A stretch of DNA of 64,000 bases from Beta vulgaris subsp. vulgaris (lineage: Eukaryota > Streptophyta > Magnoliopsida > Caryophyllales > Amaranthaceae). Below the pieces are notes generated by a model. That model did not search any database, was not told the origin of the DNA, and worked only from the letters and a program-made list of their open reading frames with translations. Below are positions 34,487-45,901 of this stretch, in pieces. The stretch is taken from contig NC_079210.1 of assembly GCF_026745355.1 (NCBI RefSeq), forward strand, positions 9,184,980-9,248,979, in the 5' to 3' direction. Within the stretch, counting starts at the first letter, position 1, and every line of letters begins with the position of its first letter. Both the position numbers and the translations under genes were made by a program.

Positions 34487-35733
34487 CTACTTCATAAACT
34501 CTTCTCTTAGCTTCTCATAGTATTCGAACTCAACCGCATCAAGAGATGGTTTGGTCATCAACAATTGATACATCTTGAACCTCATTTTCTTTTCATCTCG
34601 CTGTTTTTGGTAATCCATCATTTCTTCTATATTTTTCCTTATTGTAATTCGCTCACCTTGCATTTCACTTAAAGTGTTGTTGAAATCATCTAAACTTGTA
34701 GCTACTCCTTTCATTTTTCTTTGTGCCTTAGCCTTCTTCGCACCATCCGGGCGGACTGATACAACTTCATCACTTGACCTTTTTGAACTTGATTGACTCA
34801 CAACAGTTGAATCGTATCCGGGTTGCCATCTTGAAAGGTGTCTCATTCCCATCCAACAATGGTACAATTTGAAAGCTTTATTATTTTGTTTTTGTTGGTA
34901 TAGTTCATGAGCTTTAGCCTCTACATCCGTAATAGCCATTCCACTTGATTTCATTCGCTCGGCTTCACCGAGTTGCGATACCCACAAAGTCACGAGTCGG
35001 TTGATGGTTCTCCAATGCGCTTTAATTGACTTCATGGTCCTTGGGTGGATGAGTGATGGTTTTTTTACCACTTCAACATCGTAGATGCGCTTGATTTCTT
35101 TCCAAAGCTTTGCCTTTGACTGGTATGTTCCCACTAATGGATCACCACCACAATTAAGGTATCCGGAGACCAATGCTATATCCTCATCATGTCCCCACCT
35201 TTCTTTTAGTATCTTATCTTTACCTTTTCCACCTTGGTTCGCTTCATCTTCATCATCATCATCATCATAAGCATCATCATCGTCTCCGAGTTGTTGAGTT
35301 TGGTAATAATCTCCAATCGGTATTCGGTTATTGCTCCCGTCTCCCCCTGGAGTTGTAGGATTTTGATCCATATATTGAGACATTGGAGATGAGAGATTCA
35401 CCGGAGTATGGGGCGAGGTTTCGAAATTAGAAGGTTGTTGACTTTGGAGTACAAATGCTTGGAATAAGGCTTGGATTTGAGGGTTATTGAGCATATTTGG
35501 ATCAAAAGCAATATTAGTATTTTGACGATTTGGGTTTTGTTCGAAATTTTGATGGAAATTTGGATTTTGTGGGGAATTTGAATTTTGTTGGAAATTTGGA
35601 TTACGTTGGAAATTAGAATTTTGTGGGGAGTTAGAATTTTGTGGGAAATTTGGATTTTGTGGTGGTTGAGATTAAATTGATAATTTGGGGTTCTTTGAGG
35701 CCTATTTCCATAATTAGAATTATTAGGATTCAT
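34487..35733 (-). pseudogene. Harbinger ORF1 (Myb/trihelix-like), copy 2, one frameshift near the N terminus
   Basis: The start at 35733 reads MNPNNSNYGNRPQRTPNYQF. The frame shifts near 35665, where about 18 bases present in copy 1 are missing. The other frame is open from at least 35494 to 34487 (335 codons), containing the acidic run, ERWGHDEDIALVSGYLNCGG, the segment KLWKEIKRIYDVEVVKKPSL lost in copy 1, and the MGMRHLSRWQPG block. The region after the shift is intact, so an N-terminally altered product could be made from an internal ATG at 35494. Confidence 0.85.
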
Positions 35734-36375
35734 AATTATGGATAATTTGTTTGGAAGTATTTAAAGAGTATAGGAATAAAATATATAATTAAGATGAGAA
35801 AAATTAGAGAAATTAAAGATTGGAAAAGGTAGAGAAATTTGAATGTATCTAAAATATGGCATAATTGGTCTCTATTTATAGACAATTAAAAATATGAACG
35901 TTGGTATAATTTTTTTTTTTTAATTAGCAGATTTTTTTTAAAATGGCAAAATTATGCAACGGCTATTTTAAAAAATAACCGTTGCTTTTAAAGGGAAAGT
36001 TGACATTTGGCAGCCATTGTGGTGCTGGGCGCGCGCGTCAGGCTGGCAGGGGCAGCTGTTCAGTTTTTTTTTTCTCTCTCTGCCGCCACGTGTAAGCGTT
36101 TCATTTGGGCACCTCCCCTAAAACTTCAGCATGCTCATTAAATGGGGAACCAACCCCACTCATGTGGAGCCCCATTTGAGGAGAGAGACTCCATATGGGG
36201 AGGGTCTTTTTTCCCATTGGAGGTGCTCTAAGACTAGCCCACCCATTTTGGAAAAAAAATGAGTTGGTGAAGAGTTAGTGGGATGTGATGTGTAGAAGGA
36301 GGAAAAGACAAAGTAGAAGGAATGGAAAGAAAATACAAATACCAACAAAAGCTATTGCACATGTTATATGCTCGA

Positions 36376-37095
36376 AGTGGTTGTTCAACGATTGTAGGAA
36401 AACAATTGATTGTTTTTGTTGGTCCTTTTTTGAAGGATTTTGATTCTTGGTGATTTAGAAAATAAGTATCTCACTTGAAGGCGATTTTAGTAATAATTAT
36501 TTTAAATATAAATAAATAAAAATGATTTTTTTTTCTATTTTTTTAGCACTCAATTGATTCATAATTAAATGAACTTGGTTTTTAGCTTGTATATTATGAA
36601 TACATTCTACAAAAGTAAATAATATAATCTTAAAAGATATCTTAAAAGAAAAAGAGAGTGGTGCTCTTGATTTAAATTATGCAATTATGTCTAGAAACCA
36701 ATTTATCATTTCAATAGTATGAATATATTCAAGTTATTAATTACGTATAATTCTTAGGCACCTCTAGAAAAGGTCATTGGATTAGTTAAAGTGAAGCCAA
36801 ATTTACATATTCGTCGATTATTTTGATTAAACTTAATTTTAGCTTATTCAGACTTTTATTAAGAAATATTGGAAAAATTGGAAAAAGTCCAAGAAAGTCT
36901 AATATAGTTAATTAAACTTAAGAAAGTACCACAAAAAAGTTCAGAATAATTAAGTAGAGTTGCAAAAGTACAAAAAAGAAGTTTATACTTTTATTTTTTG
37001 TAATTTTTTGATAAAAAAATCGTTTTTAATCTAAAATAAACCAATATTAATTAACAAAACTAAGAAGAAGCTTTATTTATCATTAAAGAATATTA
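36376..37095. other. AT-rich non-coding DNA
   Basis: No frame, RNA or clear element end is seen. Confidence 0.4.
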
Positions 37096-37360
37096 TCTAT
37101 ACTAATATATTAAAAGGCGTGCATAAACCAAGAACGGTGCCACGTGGCGCTCTCCCTAAGGAGTTTTAGTTCATGTAATCCATGTACAATAAAAAAAAAA
37201 AAAAAATTGCATAATATAGGTTTTGATCCTGTGACCTCAAGTTCATGTACTAAAGTTTTAACCACTAGACCAAGTTGTGTTTAGTGTTATCATATCAAAG
37301 TACAATATTAATAAATGAAATTTTTTCTTACCTGGGGCATAGTCCGGGCCTAATAACTAG
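37096..37360 (+). mobile_element. Small non-autonomous Helitron (265 bp)
   Basis: It starts TCTATACTAATATATTAAAA after an A and ends with a hairpin-like GGGGCATAGTCCGGGCC followed by TAATAACTAG before a T. The first 20 bases are identical to the element at 19627-19897 (minus strand), so both belong to one family. An internal A17 run lies near 37190. Confidence 0.78.
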
Positions 37361-37543
37361 TTTGATCTGAAAACGTGTACAATGGTCAATAATAAGGATC
37401 AATATTAATGCAAATTAAATTATTTCTTTTATTTATCTAACTAATCATGTTTAATGTATGATGGAGCAAGGGAATATGAGAGAGAAATAATGAACCAAGT
37501 AGTGGTGGCAACCGAGCTATGTCTTCAATTTACCTAACTTTTA

Positions 37544-37853
37544 GGTGTTGTTTGGTTGGAAGCTATTTCCCTTGAAAATACAAATTCCTAGGAAATACAT
37601 TATGGGTGTTGTGTTTGGTTGGAGGGAAACGGTAGAAGCATAGGAAATACAAATTCCAAGGAAAATAGAATTTCCCATGAAACATGGGAAATCACTCACC
37701 AAGCCCCCCCTTGGTGAGTAATTTCCTAGGAAATTCAATTTTCTATGGTGTCAACCAAACAATTTTGTTTAATTCCTAGGAAATTAACAAGAGAAAGAAC
37801 ATGAAATGTAAATTCCCATGGGAAATTACCTCCCATGTGAACCAAACGAGGCC
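37544..37853. mobile_element. Tourist-like (Harbinger-type) MITE (310 bp)
   Basis: The ends are GGTGTTGTTTGGTTGGAAG and, in reverse complement, GGCCTCGTTTGGTTCACA, flanked by TTA duplications at 37541-37543 and 37854-37856. Inside, TCCTAGGAAAT and its inverted form recur several times, giving a foldback interior. Confidence 0.75.
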
Positions 37854-37930
37854 TTAATTAGGATGGGTACATTATTATATTGTTGGGTCTATGATTTTTG
37901 AGTCAAGTTTGGTTAAATAAGGTCGGGTTC

Positions 37931-39295
37931 TGTTATTTTCCTAGGAACACTACAAGAGGGGGGGGGTTGAATTGTAGGTGTAGAAATAAACGTAACTTTT
38001 TGCGAAAATTTAAACTTAAACGAATAAACAAGCTAGAGGAACACAAGGGATTTTTACGAGGAAAAACTTCTTGGCCCAACAAGAAGAAACAACCTCGACC
38101 ACTAGGGATTTTAAACTCAACTCTTTCACTAATTAGGCCAAACAACTTTGTTACAACCTAATTCTAACTCGAGCCACACCTTGAGTTCCTAAACTCAAGT
38201 TCCTGAGCCACTGTTCCCTTAACAGTAGTTCCTCTCAACTTCTCTCGAAGTTTTCTCACTCTTACAAGCTTTACTCAAAGCTTCTCTCTTACAGAACTTC
38301 ACTCAAAGTTCCCTTACCCCAAAAACCAAAATACAATTGATCGAAATAAGCTTTGTGGAATTAGAGGAAGAAAGCAAAGAACAAATGACTATTATGAGAG
38401 AATGAAGGCACTGACACTTAATTAGTTAAACTCACTTAATTACTTAGTCAGACACACTTTGGAACTTATTTAGACTTCAATATTATAGTGACAAACACAA
38501 AGAACATGGGAGTTAAAATCGAGTTCATGTTAAGTCCATTAACCCATGATGTTCCTTCCCCTAAGGAACACGTTCCTCATAATGTCCCATGACCATGATC
38601 TCATTTTGAACGTGGATATATTTTAGCCACAACTCCTAAAGATTAGGATTTCTTGAGTTTTATCCGAAAATCAGTTAAACATAAAAACAGATTTATTATT
38701 AAAACTGAATTTTTAATCTTTAAGAAAATATTATCTTTTAAACAAACTCTTTATAAAACCGGATAAATATTTTCTTAACTTTTTCGAAAAACAAAATCTT
38801 TTCTTTAAAAAGATTTTCTATTAAAACTGATTTTCACTTAGGAAAAACTGATTTCCTATTACTTAGGCATGACTTACTCAATTACATAATTGTACCGTTA
38901 TATTACTGCACGCCTAAGTCTAGTTCCTTTTATAAACCAAGTTCCTTTAACAGATTCGTTTAGTGCCACTTAGTTTGTTCCTTAGAAAGGAACAAACTCG
39001 CATTCTCAAATAAAACTGCCAATGTTCCTTACCATCCTTACTTTGTTCTTTACAATGGAACTAGAAAATAAAACGCCTTGCTTTTATTCTTCTTGATCCA
39101 ATGCTTGCTCCAGTATCAACTTATAGAAACTTCTTTACTTAGCCTTTGAAATCCTCTCTTGACTTCTTCCTTGACTTCGTATTCTCCTAGTTCCTTTCAT
39201 TGATACCTTAAAAATCATACACTTAAATAACTCATTAGTTCACTACTTAGTTTGCATCTTTGTTTCTTTGTCATCATCAAAACTAGGGTTCAACA
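37931..39295 (-). repeat. SIRE-like 3' LTR (1365 bp)
   Basis: The downstream LTR in element orientation, with many copies of the GTTCCTT/AAGGAAC motif. It differs from the other LTR by scattered substitutions and short indels, indicating a comparatively old insertion. Confidence 0.9.
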
Positions 39296-39310
39296 ATTTT
39301 TCCCTTTTTG
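39296..39310 (-). other. SIRE-like polypurine tract
   Basis: On the minus strand CAAAAAGGGAAAAAT lies immediately before the TGTTGAACC start of the 3' LTR, the expected plus-strand priming site. Confidence 0.75.
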
Positions 39311-40815
39311 ATGATGACAACAAAGGTACAAACTAAGGCAATAACAAATAATATAAGTGAATGAAGACGATAAAACAATAAAGAAGAAAATGAAAAATAA
39401 AACACAATTAAGTAAGTTACTTAATGTTTGAATTTTGATTTTTCATTTACTTTAACCTATTTTTGATTTTTCATTTACCTTATCCTAATTTTTAATTTTT
39501 CAGATTTTTTATGTAGATTATGTACAGTTTGTTCCTTAAATCCTTTCCCCCTTTGTCATCCTCAAAAAGAATAGACTCTGCGTGTATTGATGTATTGGTT
39601 TAACACCTTAAGACCATATGCAAGCACCATTGGTGGTTAAGTTAGAATTTCAAAGAGTAAACTTGCTCAAACATCAATCACATAATACTAGCCATTCCAA
39701 GGAAGAAATTATGCATAAGTATTCACAAACCCAGACATAATAGCAAAAGTCATTGTTTATATATAGCACTTGTTCCAAAATAAAAACAAAGAAAGGAAAA
39801 GAAAAGGACTAAACAAAAGTCTTGTTCCTTGAAAAGGAAACAGGAACTAAAAACTAAGAAAGGGAAGGGCAATGGTATTCCTCTACAATCTCTTCTTCAA
39901 CCACATCCTCCAGCTTCTTCATTACCTCCCCATGATAGTGTCCAACTCGTTCCTTCAACTCCTCCAAAGCTAGGGCCATAGTATCCATCTTCTTTTGTTG
40001 CGCAATCATCGTATCACTTAGAATCTTCATAAGACTTAGCATGTTGTCAGTTTTAGCATCCAAAGTCCAGTGTAGGTTATAGAATTTTATCATATGTTGT
40101 GCAGGAAGACAAACATCATTAACCTAGCTACAGTCATCCGAAGCAACTTGTTCCTTACCCTTGGAACCAGAGGCAGAAGTAGGGTTTGGTGGAGGAACTG
40201 GAGGAGGTTGAATGGAAGGCTCATCAGTTCCGGGAGTGGAAACAGATGGAGAAGGGTTGTAGATAGGATGAAGAAATGGTGGTGTTGGTGGAAGATTTGT
40301 GGAGGTGGAAGCAAAAGGGTTAGGTCCTGTTATTTCATCCTTAATCTGCTCAAAACTGGAAGGAACAGAAAAGGATGAGGGAGAAATAGAGGTTAGTTTT
40401 GTGAAAGGAACAGAGAGCTTTGGTGATGTTGGTGGAGTGGGTTCCTTGAGAGTAGAGTGTTCATGTTCCTCCGCATCAGAAATGACTAAAGGGGAGTCCT
40501 TGTTGGAAGGAACAGAGACAGAATGAGCAATTTTCAAACGATTGCTCTTCCTCACTTTCTTAGGAACAGGAGGGGTAGGTTTTTTTGGCTATGTGTTTGC
40601 GCCTCTTTGGTTTAGGTTCCTCTGGCTTAGGAACTTGTTCCTCCAAAATGACATCATCATCTTGTTCCTCAATTCCAACCTTAGACATTTTCCTCTTGCT
40701 TGAGGAACTAGGAGCTATTCTCCCTTGAATGAGTACTCCTTCTTGGACAGAAAGATCAAGTCCATTAAGAGTCTTCTCATTCAAGATGTTCCCTTGCTTA
40801 ACTCCTAAAGTAGTC

Positions 40816-42670
40816 TGTAATACTCCGTATTTTTAGTAAGTTATTATTTATATTTTTATAAAAGTTTTAGTTTTTTTTTAAAAAAAGTTTAATTTACTAA
40901 AAAGGCTTATTATTTATTAAAAAGGCTTTTATAAGAAAGATTTTGGGTATTTAAAATAAATTTTAGCCCAAATGAATTTTGAACCTAACTTTCCTGAGTT
41001 TTATATTCATGTAGGTTGTTCAAAATAAATTAAAAATATTTTAAAAAACTATTCCAAAAAGGTTTGCAAAAAGAAAAGAAAAAAAAAGGTTTAAAGAAAA
41101 AAGGATTTTATAAACAGAGAAAAAAAAAAAAGAAAAAAAAAAAAAATTAAAAGCAACGCAGCTCACGCAGGGAGCTAATCTTTTCTTGACCAAAAGATGG
41201 TTACCTTGTTTTCCTTTATCTTTTGGTTAATTGTTGGTTTTATTTTTTGGTTAATTAGCATCTAGATTATTTATCTTATGGAATATTCCTTTATTCTAGC
41301 TATATTATCATAAAAGATAGTTTATCCTAGCTAAAATAATTATCTTTTCTCAAAAATCTATCTTTTAGTTCCAATTCCTATTCTTATCCTATTTACCCAA
41401 CTAGTATAACTAGGGGTCTCCACCCATCATATTCTTCACACCAAATTTGAGAAATAAATCTCTTTCCTCAAGTTTAAACTTTCTCTCCCTCTTAGCCTAC
41501 CTTTCTCTTTCTCCCTAGTAATTATTATTATTCAAGGTGCGTGTATTTATAGATCTTTAATATTTATTTTGGTAAACGTAGTATGATGTTTTTAAGAAAA
41601 TATTTTAAGATTGAAATGCGTTTTTTTGGTTAAAAAGAACATGTTTTTTTAGTTGACCATAAGCGAAAATCTATGTTTCATAATATGTTCGAAAATAATA
41701 TTAGCATAGACGATGTTATTAGTTGTAGGATTGTTTTGAGAAACGTTATCAAATACTATGTTTAAAGTTTCACACTTTCATATCATACAATAGCAGAAGA
41801 ATACTCCTGAGCAACCTGATTGGCAAAACCAACTTTTTATGGTTTCAGGTTTATTATCAAGTGTTTTCGGAATTATTTTATGAGCAAGTTATTTATTATG
41901 CCTTTATATGGCTAACGTTTTAAAAGAATTACTATTCTTATAAAGGAGGATTATTTCCGAAAGATTTTTCTTAGTTATATGATCTTTTATGATCACATTT
42001 ATAAAGAGGCCACGGCTTGTTATTTATTAGCAAGAACGGTAGCTATTATATTATTTACCCATGTACTTTTTGTATAAGTCATGTGGACAAGGTAGTTCCC
42101 CTCGTAATAGACTCAGTAAGGAATACTAAACTTGGGGGGTGTGCACACTTTAGGCAAGGTACCTAGGCAAGGAAAAAGGAGTTTTTATTGAAGTTATATA
42201 CTTTATATTATACAAGTATTATCAAGTATCCAGAAAGGTTTTTTGAAATTAAATATTTCAAAAGTTTAATTAAATAAAGTGTTTAATACTCCGCATATAC
42301 ATGTACTCAGTATTTTTACTGACACGCGTTTTGTTTTGTTTCATGCTTTGTCCTGTGATGAACCCTTTTGGTGAGCAGAATTTACAGGTTGATTGATGCA
42401 TACTTCATATGGGGGAGCTAGTGAGGAATCATAATTAGTCAAGGAGTTGTTATTTTATTTTATTTATTTGTATTGTTATATAGTTGTACAATAAAGTTTA
42501 TATTAATAAAGAGAAGTTATTTAAGTTATTTCCGCTGCATTAGTTTAAGTTCAGTTAGTAGTTAGTATTAAAGCCTTTAACGTTATCACGTGGCGGTAAT
42601 ACTCTCAAGTTTCTCAAGGAGTTTTATATTAAAATATCTTTTCCAAAGAGAGAAATTTGGGGGTGTTACA
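40816..42670. mobile_element. Solo LTR (1855 bp), probably Ty3/gypsy, nested in the SIRE-like element
   Basis: The sequence starts TGTAATACTCCGTATTTT and ends GGGGGTGTTACA, giving a TGTAA...TTACA terminal inverted repeat typical of gypsy-type plant LTRs. Flanks TAGTC (40811-40815) and TAGGC (42671-42675) look like a 5-bp target duplication with one change. No internal domain or second LTR is present, so it is read as the product of LTR-LTR recombination. Orientation is uncertain. Confidence 0.78.
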
Positions 42671-43426
42671 TAGGCCATCCGGTGAGTCTCACTTCAAAGT
42701 GATGAAGGAGAGAGGTTATCAAGGCTCCATACCCAATGACACAATGATTCTCAATACAGTGGGTAAGATGTTGGATAAAGAGAGAAGGGAAGTTGATTTG
42801 AATGTGGTGGTCTAAACAAAACATGTAATACATGTCTAAGAGACCCACTTCATTCCTCTTTTCAGTGCGAGGAATGAGTGCTCTCCATACTAGGTTGAAC
42901 AAAATTTTGTGAAGAGGAGAGAGTAGGTTATGATTTATCTTGTTTTCACCAGCAGTTCCTCCAAAGAATTCCACAATTTTGTCCTGAGGAAAATTCGGAA
43001 AAAAAACAGTTCCGTTCCGTTTAAAATATAAAATCGGTTCTTTGCAAGGAACTTCCCAAACTTTTCCCAATGTGGCTTGATTAAACTTAATTTTCTTTCC
43101 CCTAACCTCAGTTGTGCAAAGTCCATCAACATTAGTAAAATTCGCACAAAATTCATCCATTGCTAAAGGAACAAGTGCATTATTAAATGCGAATTCAAAT
43201 AAGAATTCCATACCCTGTTCCTTTAGAATAGTTGTTAATTCATGAAATTCTACTTTATTTGCCCATTCTAGATCTACACAAAAATCCAATACATACCTAG
43301 ATTCGCTTCTTTCAACCCGTTTCTTGGAAGAAGAAGGAACAGTTCCTTTGGAAGGAACAGGCGTAACATCTTCTTCCCCTTGAGTTTGTTCCGGGGTTTC
43401 TTCTTCCACTAGGGGAAAAAACATAA

Positions 43427-43766
43427 AGGGCTGCGCAGGAAGGGCTGCGCTTTTCGTAAAAGCGCAGCCCTACTAGTGAAGGGCTGCGCTTATTTAAAAA
43501 AGCGCAGCCCTACTAAGCAGAAGGGCTGCGCTTATTTAAAAAAGCGCAGCCCTTCACTAGTAGGGCTGCGCTTTTTTAAAAAAGCGCAGCCCTTCTGTAG
43601 GTAAGAAGGGCTGCGCTTTTAAAAAAGCGCAGCCCTACTAAGTGAAGGGCTGCGCTTTTTTAAAAAGCGCAGCCCTTCACTTAGTAGGGCTGCGCTTTTT
43701 TAAAAGCGCAGCCCTTCTTACCTACAGAAGGGCTGCGCTTTTTTAAAAAAGCGCAGCCCTTCCTGA
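43427..43766. repeat. CACTA subterminal array, left
   Basis: The motif AAGGGCTGCGCTTTT alternates with its reverse complement about every 25-35 bases, forming a series of near-perfect palindromes with TTTAAA centres. In CACTA elements such subterminal motifs bind the transposase. Confidence 0.92.
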
Positions 43767-44207
43767 AAAAATTTGAAATTTCGGAATCGCGGGCTTTGAA
43801 ATATTGAGCGGGGATTCGTCAAATATATTATCTCTCTCCTCTCTCACGTCCCTCATTATTCCTTTCCTCCTTCTCTCTCATCCTCTCTTCTCTCTTATCC
43901 TCTATTCTCTCTCAAAATCTCCCATAAACATTTGCGACAAAAACCTTGAAATGATTTGCACTAAACATGGCGATGGAGTCCGATTGCCTATTGTGATACC
44001 TTTTCGGAAGCGGAACGAGCCAACGAGTCAAACACACCGCTATGCTGTGACGTTTAGGCTTTTTAAGCCATCCGAGTTCGTTTAAGCCTCCAAATAGCCA
44101 TTTTAAGTTTTTCCGAAATTTTTTTTTTTCCTTAAATTATGTATTTGGGTTTTGTTTTATGTATTTAAACATTATTAGGTTGTAGTTCTTGTATTTTCAG
44201 ATCTATA

Positions 44208-44500
44208 ATGTTCTTGTATACTTCTCTTTGTTTATATGTTTTGATTAATGTTCTTGTATACTTCTCTTTGTTTATATGTTTTGATTAATGTTCTTGTATA
44301 CTTCTCTTTGTTTTGATTAATGTTCTTGTATACTTCTCTTTGTTTATTTTGATTAATGTTTTTCTTGTATGCTTCTCTTTGTTTATTTTGATTAATGTTC
44401 TTGTATACTTCTCTTTCTATATAATTTCTTGTATTTTCATCTTTGTTTTGATTAATGTTCTTGTATACTTATTGTATACTTCTCTTTGTATATTAGTTTT
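44208..44500. repeat. Minisatellite inside the CACTA core, 22-40 bp unit
   Basis: Repeats of TTGATTAATGTTCTTGTATA plus CTTCTCTTTGTTTATATGTT. The first two copies are about 40 bp; later ones are shortened. A Leu/Phe-rich frame at 44313-44582 is just the repeat. Confidence 0.85.
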
Positions 44501-44653
44501 TGTTCCTTTTTTCATTTTCGTTTCATTCTTTTATTGTTTTGGGTTTAGTATTTTCGTTTCGTTTCTCTTCTCTTCTGTTTAATTTCAGAAAATGTGAGAT
44601 TATGAGTAAAAAAATGACAAAAAATTTTTTTTTATTTTTTTTTTTTTTTTTTG

Positions 44654-44904
44654 GTAGGAAGGGCTGCGCTAGTTAGGAAAAAGCGCAGCCCTTTAGCCCA
44701 GAAGGGCTGCGCTTTTTCTTAACTAGCGCAGCCCTTCTGGGCTAAAAGGGCTGCGCTTTTTCCTAACTAGCGCAACCCTTCTAGCTTAAGGGCTGCGCTT
44801 TTCTAGCGCAGCCCTACTTAAAAAGTGAAGGGCTGCTACTGAAAGGGCTGCTGTCAAAAAGCGCAGCCCTACATGCCTTTTTTAGCGCAGCCCTTCTTCA
44901 TTTT
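44654..44904. repeat. CACTA subterminal array, right
   Basis: The counterpart of the left array, with AAGGGCTGCGCT units joined by AGTTAGGAAAA spacers, decaying toward the centre of the element. Confidence 0.9.
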
Positions 44905-45901
44905 TCCACTAGTGTTCATCATCTTCCCCAATTAATTTTCTTCTACGCATGCTCCTTCTTGGAGATTCTAATTGTTGTTCATTTATGGGGGTTTCTTGAA
45001 TTGGTCGATTTCAAGGGTTTTGTAGGAAAGGAGAATTTTCCATTTTTGAGGAGTTGGAATTTTTGGATGTTGGAAAAGGAGAGTTGCGTGAGGTTTTTGC
45101 CATGATTTGAGAAGAGTTGAGGTTTTTATGGATGTAAGAGTGTGAGAGTTTCGGCATGGGAAGATGAAAGGTTGAGGAACACGGTTTCTTAATGATGAAT
45201 TAAGAGGAAGTTTTGCATGTAATAGTGTTTTGACACGCGGGAAAAAATAAAACAAATAAAAAGAAAAAGAAACGAAAAGAGATAAATAAGAACAAGATTT
45301 AATTAAACTGATTCCCTTATTTTGGGATTTTTCGGATTTTTCGGATTTTTATGATTTTAATTTTTGAAAGAAAATAAATGCTAAGGAACTTGTGCTATAG
45401 GAACAACTAATGCTACATATCAATGTCCTTCATATCATGCATGTTTCTTACCTTAGGAACAGTAAGGGGAGTATTATGTGACATTTGTGAGTTGTTTAAT
45501 TTCTTTGAATTCATGTTTATGTTTTGCAACATTCCAATTTGCAATGGTCTTAGGCAATTAAACACAATTATTTTTAGCACACAAAGTCACTCAAATTGAT
45601 TCAAACATGGGGGAATGACATAGGAACAATCACTTAATTTTTATTAACCTAACTCAAGCCTTAATTTTTCATATCTATCTCTTTGCAAAGGCTTAGTTAG
45701 ATATCAGCAATCTGATTCAGTTTGACAAAACTCAAGTTTAATCAAACCTTTTTCAACATTTTCTCTTAAAAAGTGATGTCTGATATGTATATGCTTTACT
45801 CTAGAATGATGCACTGGATCTTTAGAATACTATAGCACTTGTATTGTCACAATAAATAGGAACACATTCAAAGTTTATTCCATAGTCACTAAGTTGTTGT
45901 T

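Larger units (their letters stand above)
32336..36228 (-). mobile_element. PIF/Harbinger transposon, copy 2 (3893 bp)
   Basis: Termini are GAGCATCTCCATTCATGGGG at 32336 and, in reverse complement from 36228, GAGCACCTCCAATGGG, flanked by TAA at 32333-32335 and 36229-36231. It has the same gene order as copy 1 on the opposite strand, and it has the empty site for the hAT that interrupts copy 1. ORF1 is nearly whole here and ORF2 has a long uninterrupted block, so this copy is less damaged overall. Small frame and sequence changes still make it doubtful as an autonomous element. Confidence 0.93.
31894..36375. mobile_element. Possible older MITE hosting Harbinger copy 2
   Basis: Outside the Harbinger, the left sequence GAGCATGTGCAATGGTTGAG (from 31894) matches, in inverted form, AACATGTGCAATAGCTTTTG read backwards from about 36372. 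The arms are short and the borders soft. If correct, the host element was about 590 bp. Confidence 0.4.
43407..44914. mobile_element. Non-autonomous CACTA (En/Spm) element (1508 bp)
   Basis: The left end is CACTAGGGGAAAAAACAT and the right end in reverse complement is CACTAGTGGAAAAATGAA. A perfect 3-bp target duplication TTC lies at 43404-43406 and 44915-44917. Both ends carry dense subterminal arrays of the motif GGGCTGCGCTTTT in alternating orientation. The core encodes nothing recognisable. It sits within the extra ORF of the SIRE-like element, so it inserted later. Confidence 0.94.
39854..45103 (-). pseudogene. Additional ORF of the SIRE-like element (env-like position), degenerate and split by two insertions
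   Basis: Downstream of pol on the element strand, remnants of one long protein remain. The start is MAKTSRNSPFPTSKNSNSSK at 45103, followed soon by a stop. A 252-codon block at 43424-42666 includes YVLDFCVDLEWANKVEFHEL and VRGKKIKFNQATLGKVWEVP. A Pro/Ser-rich part lies at 40784-40124. A C-terminal helical segment lies at 40093-39854. The CACTA element interrupts it at 43407-44914 and the solo LTR at 40816-42670. The middle block recalls the plant transposon protein domain found in SIRE extra ORFs (inference from memory). There is no convincing membrane envelope architecture. Confidence 0.65.

Noticed and set aside
43427..44904. CRISPR-like regularly spaced repeats
   Set aside because: Units alternate in orientation, lack unique spacers and belong to the subterminal arrays of a CACTA element in a plant genome.
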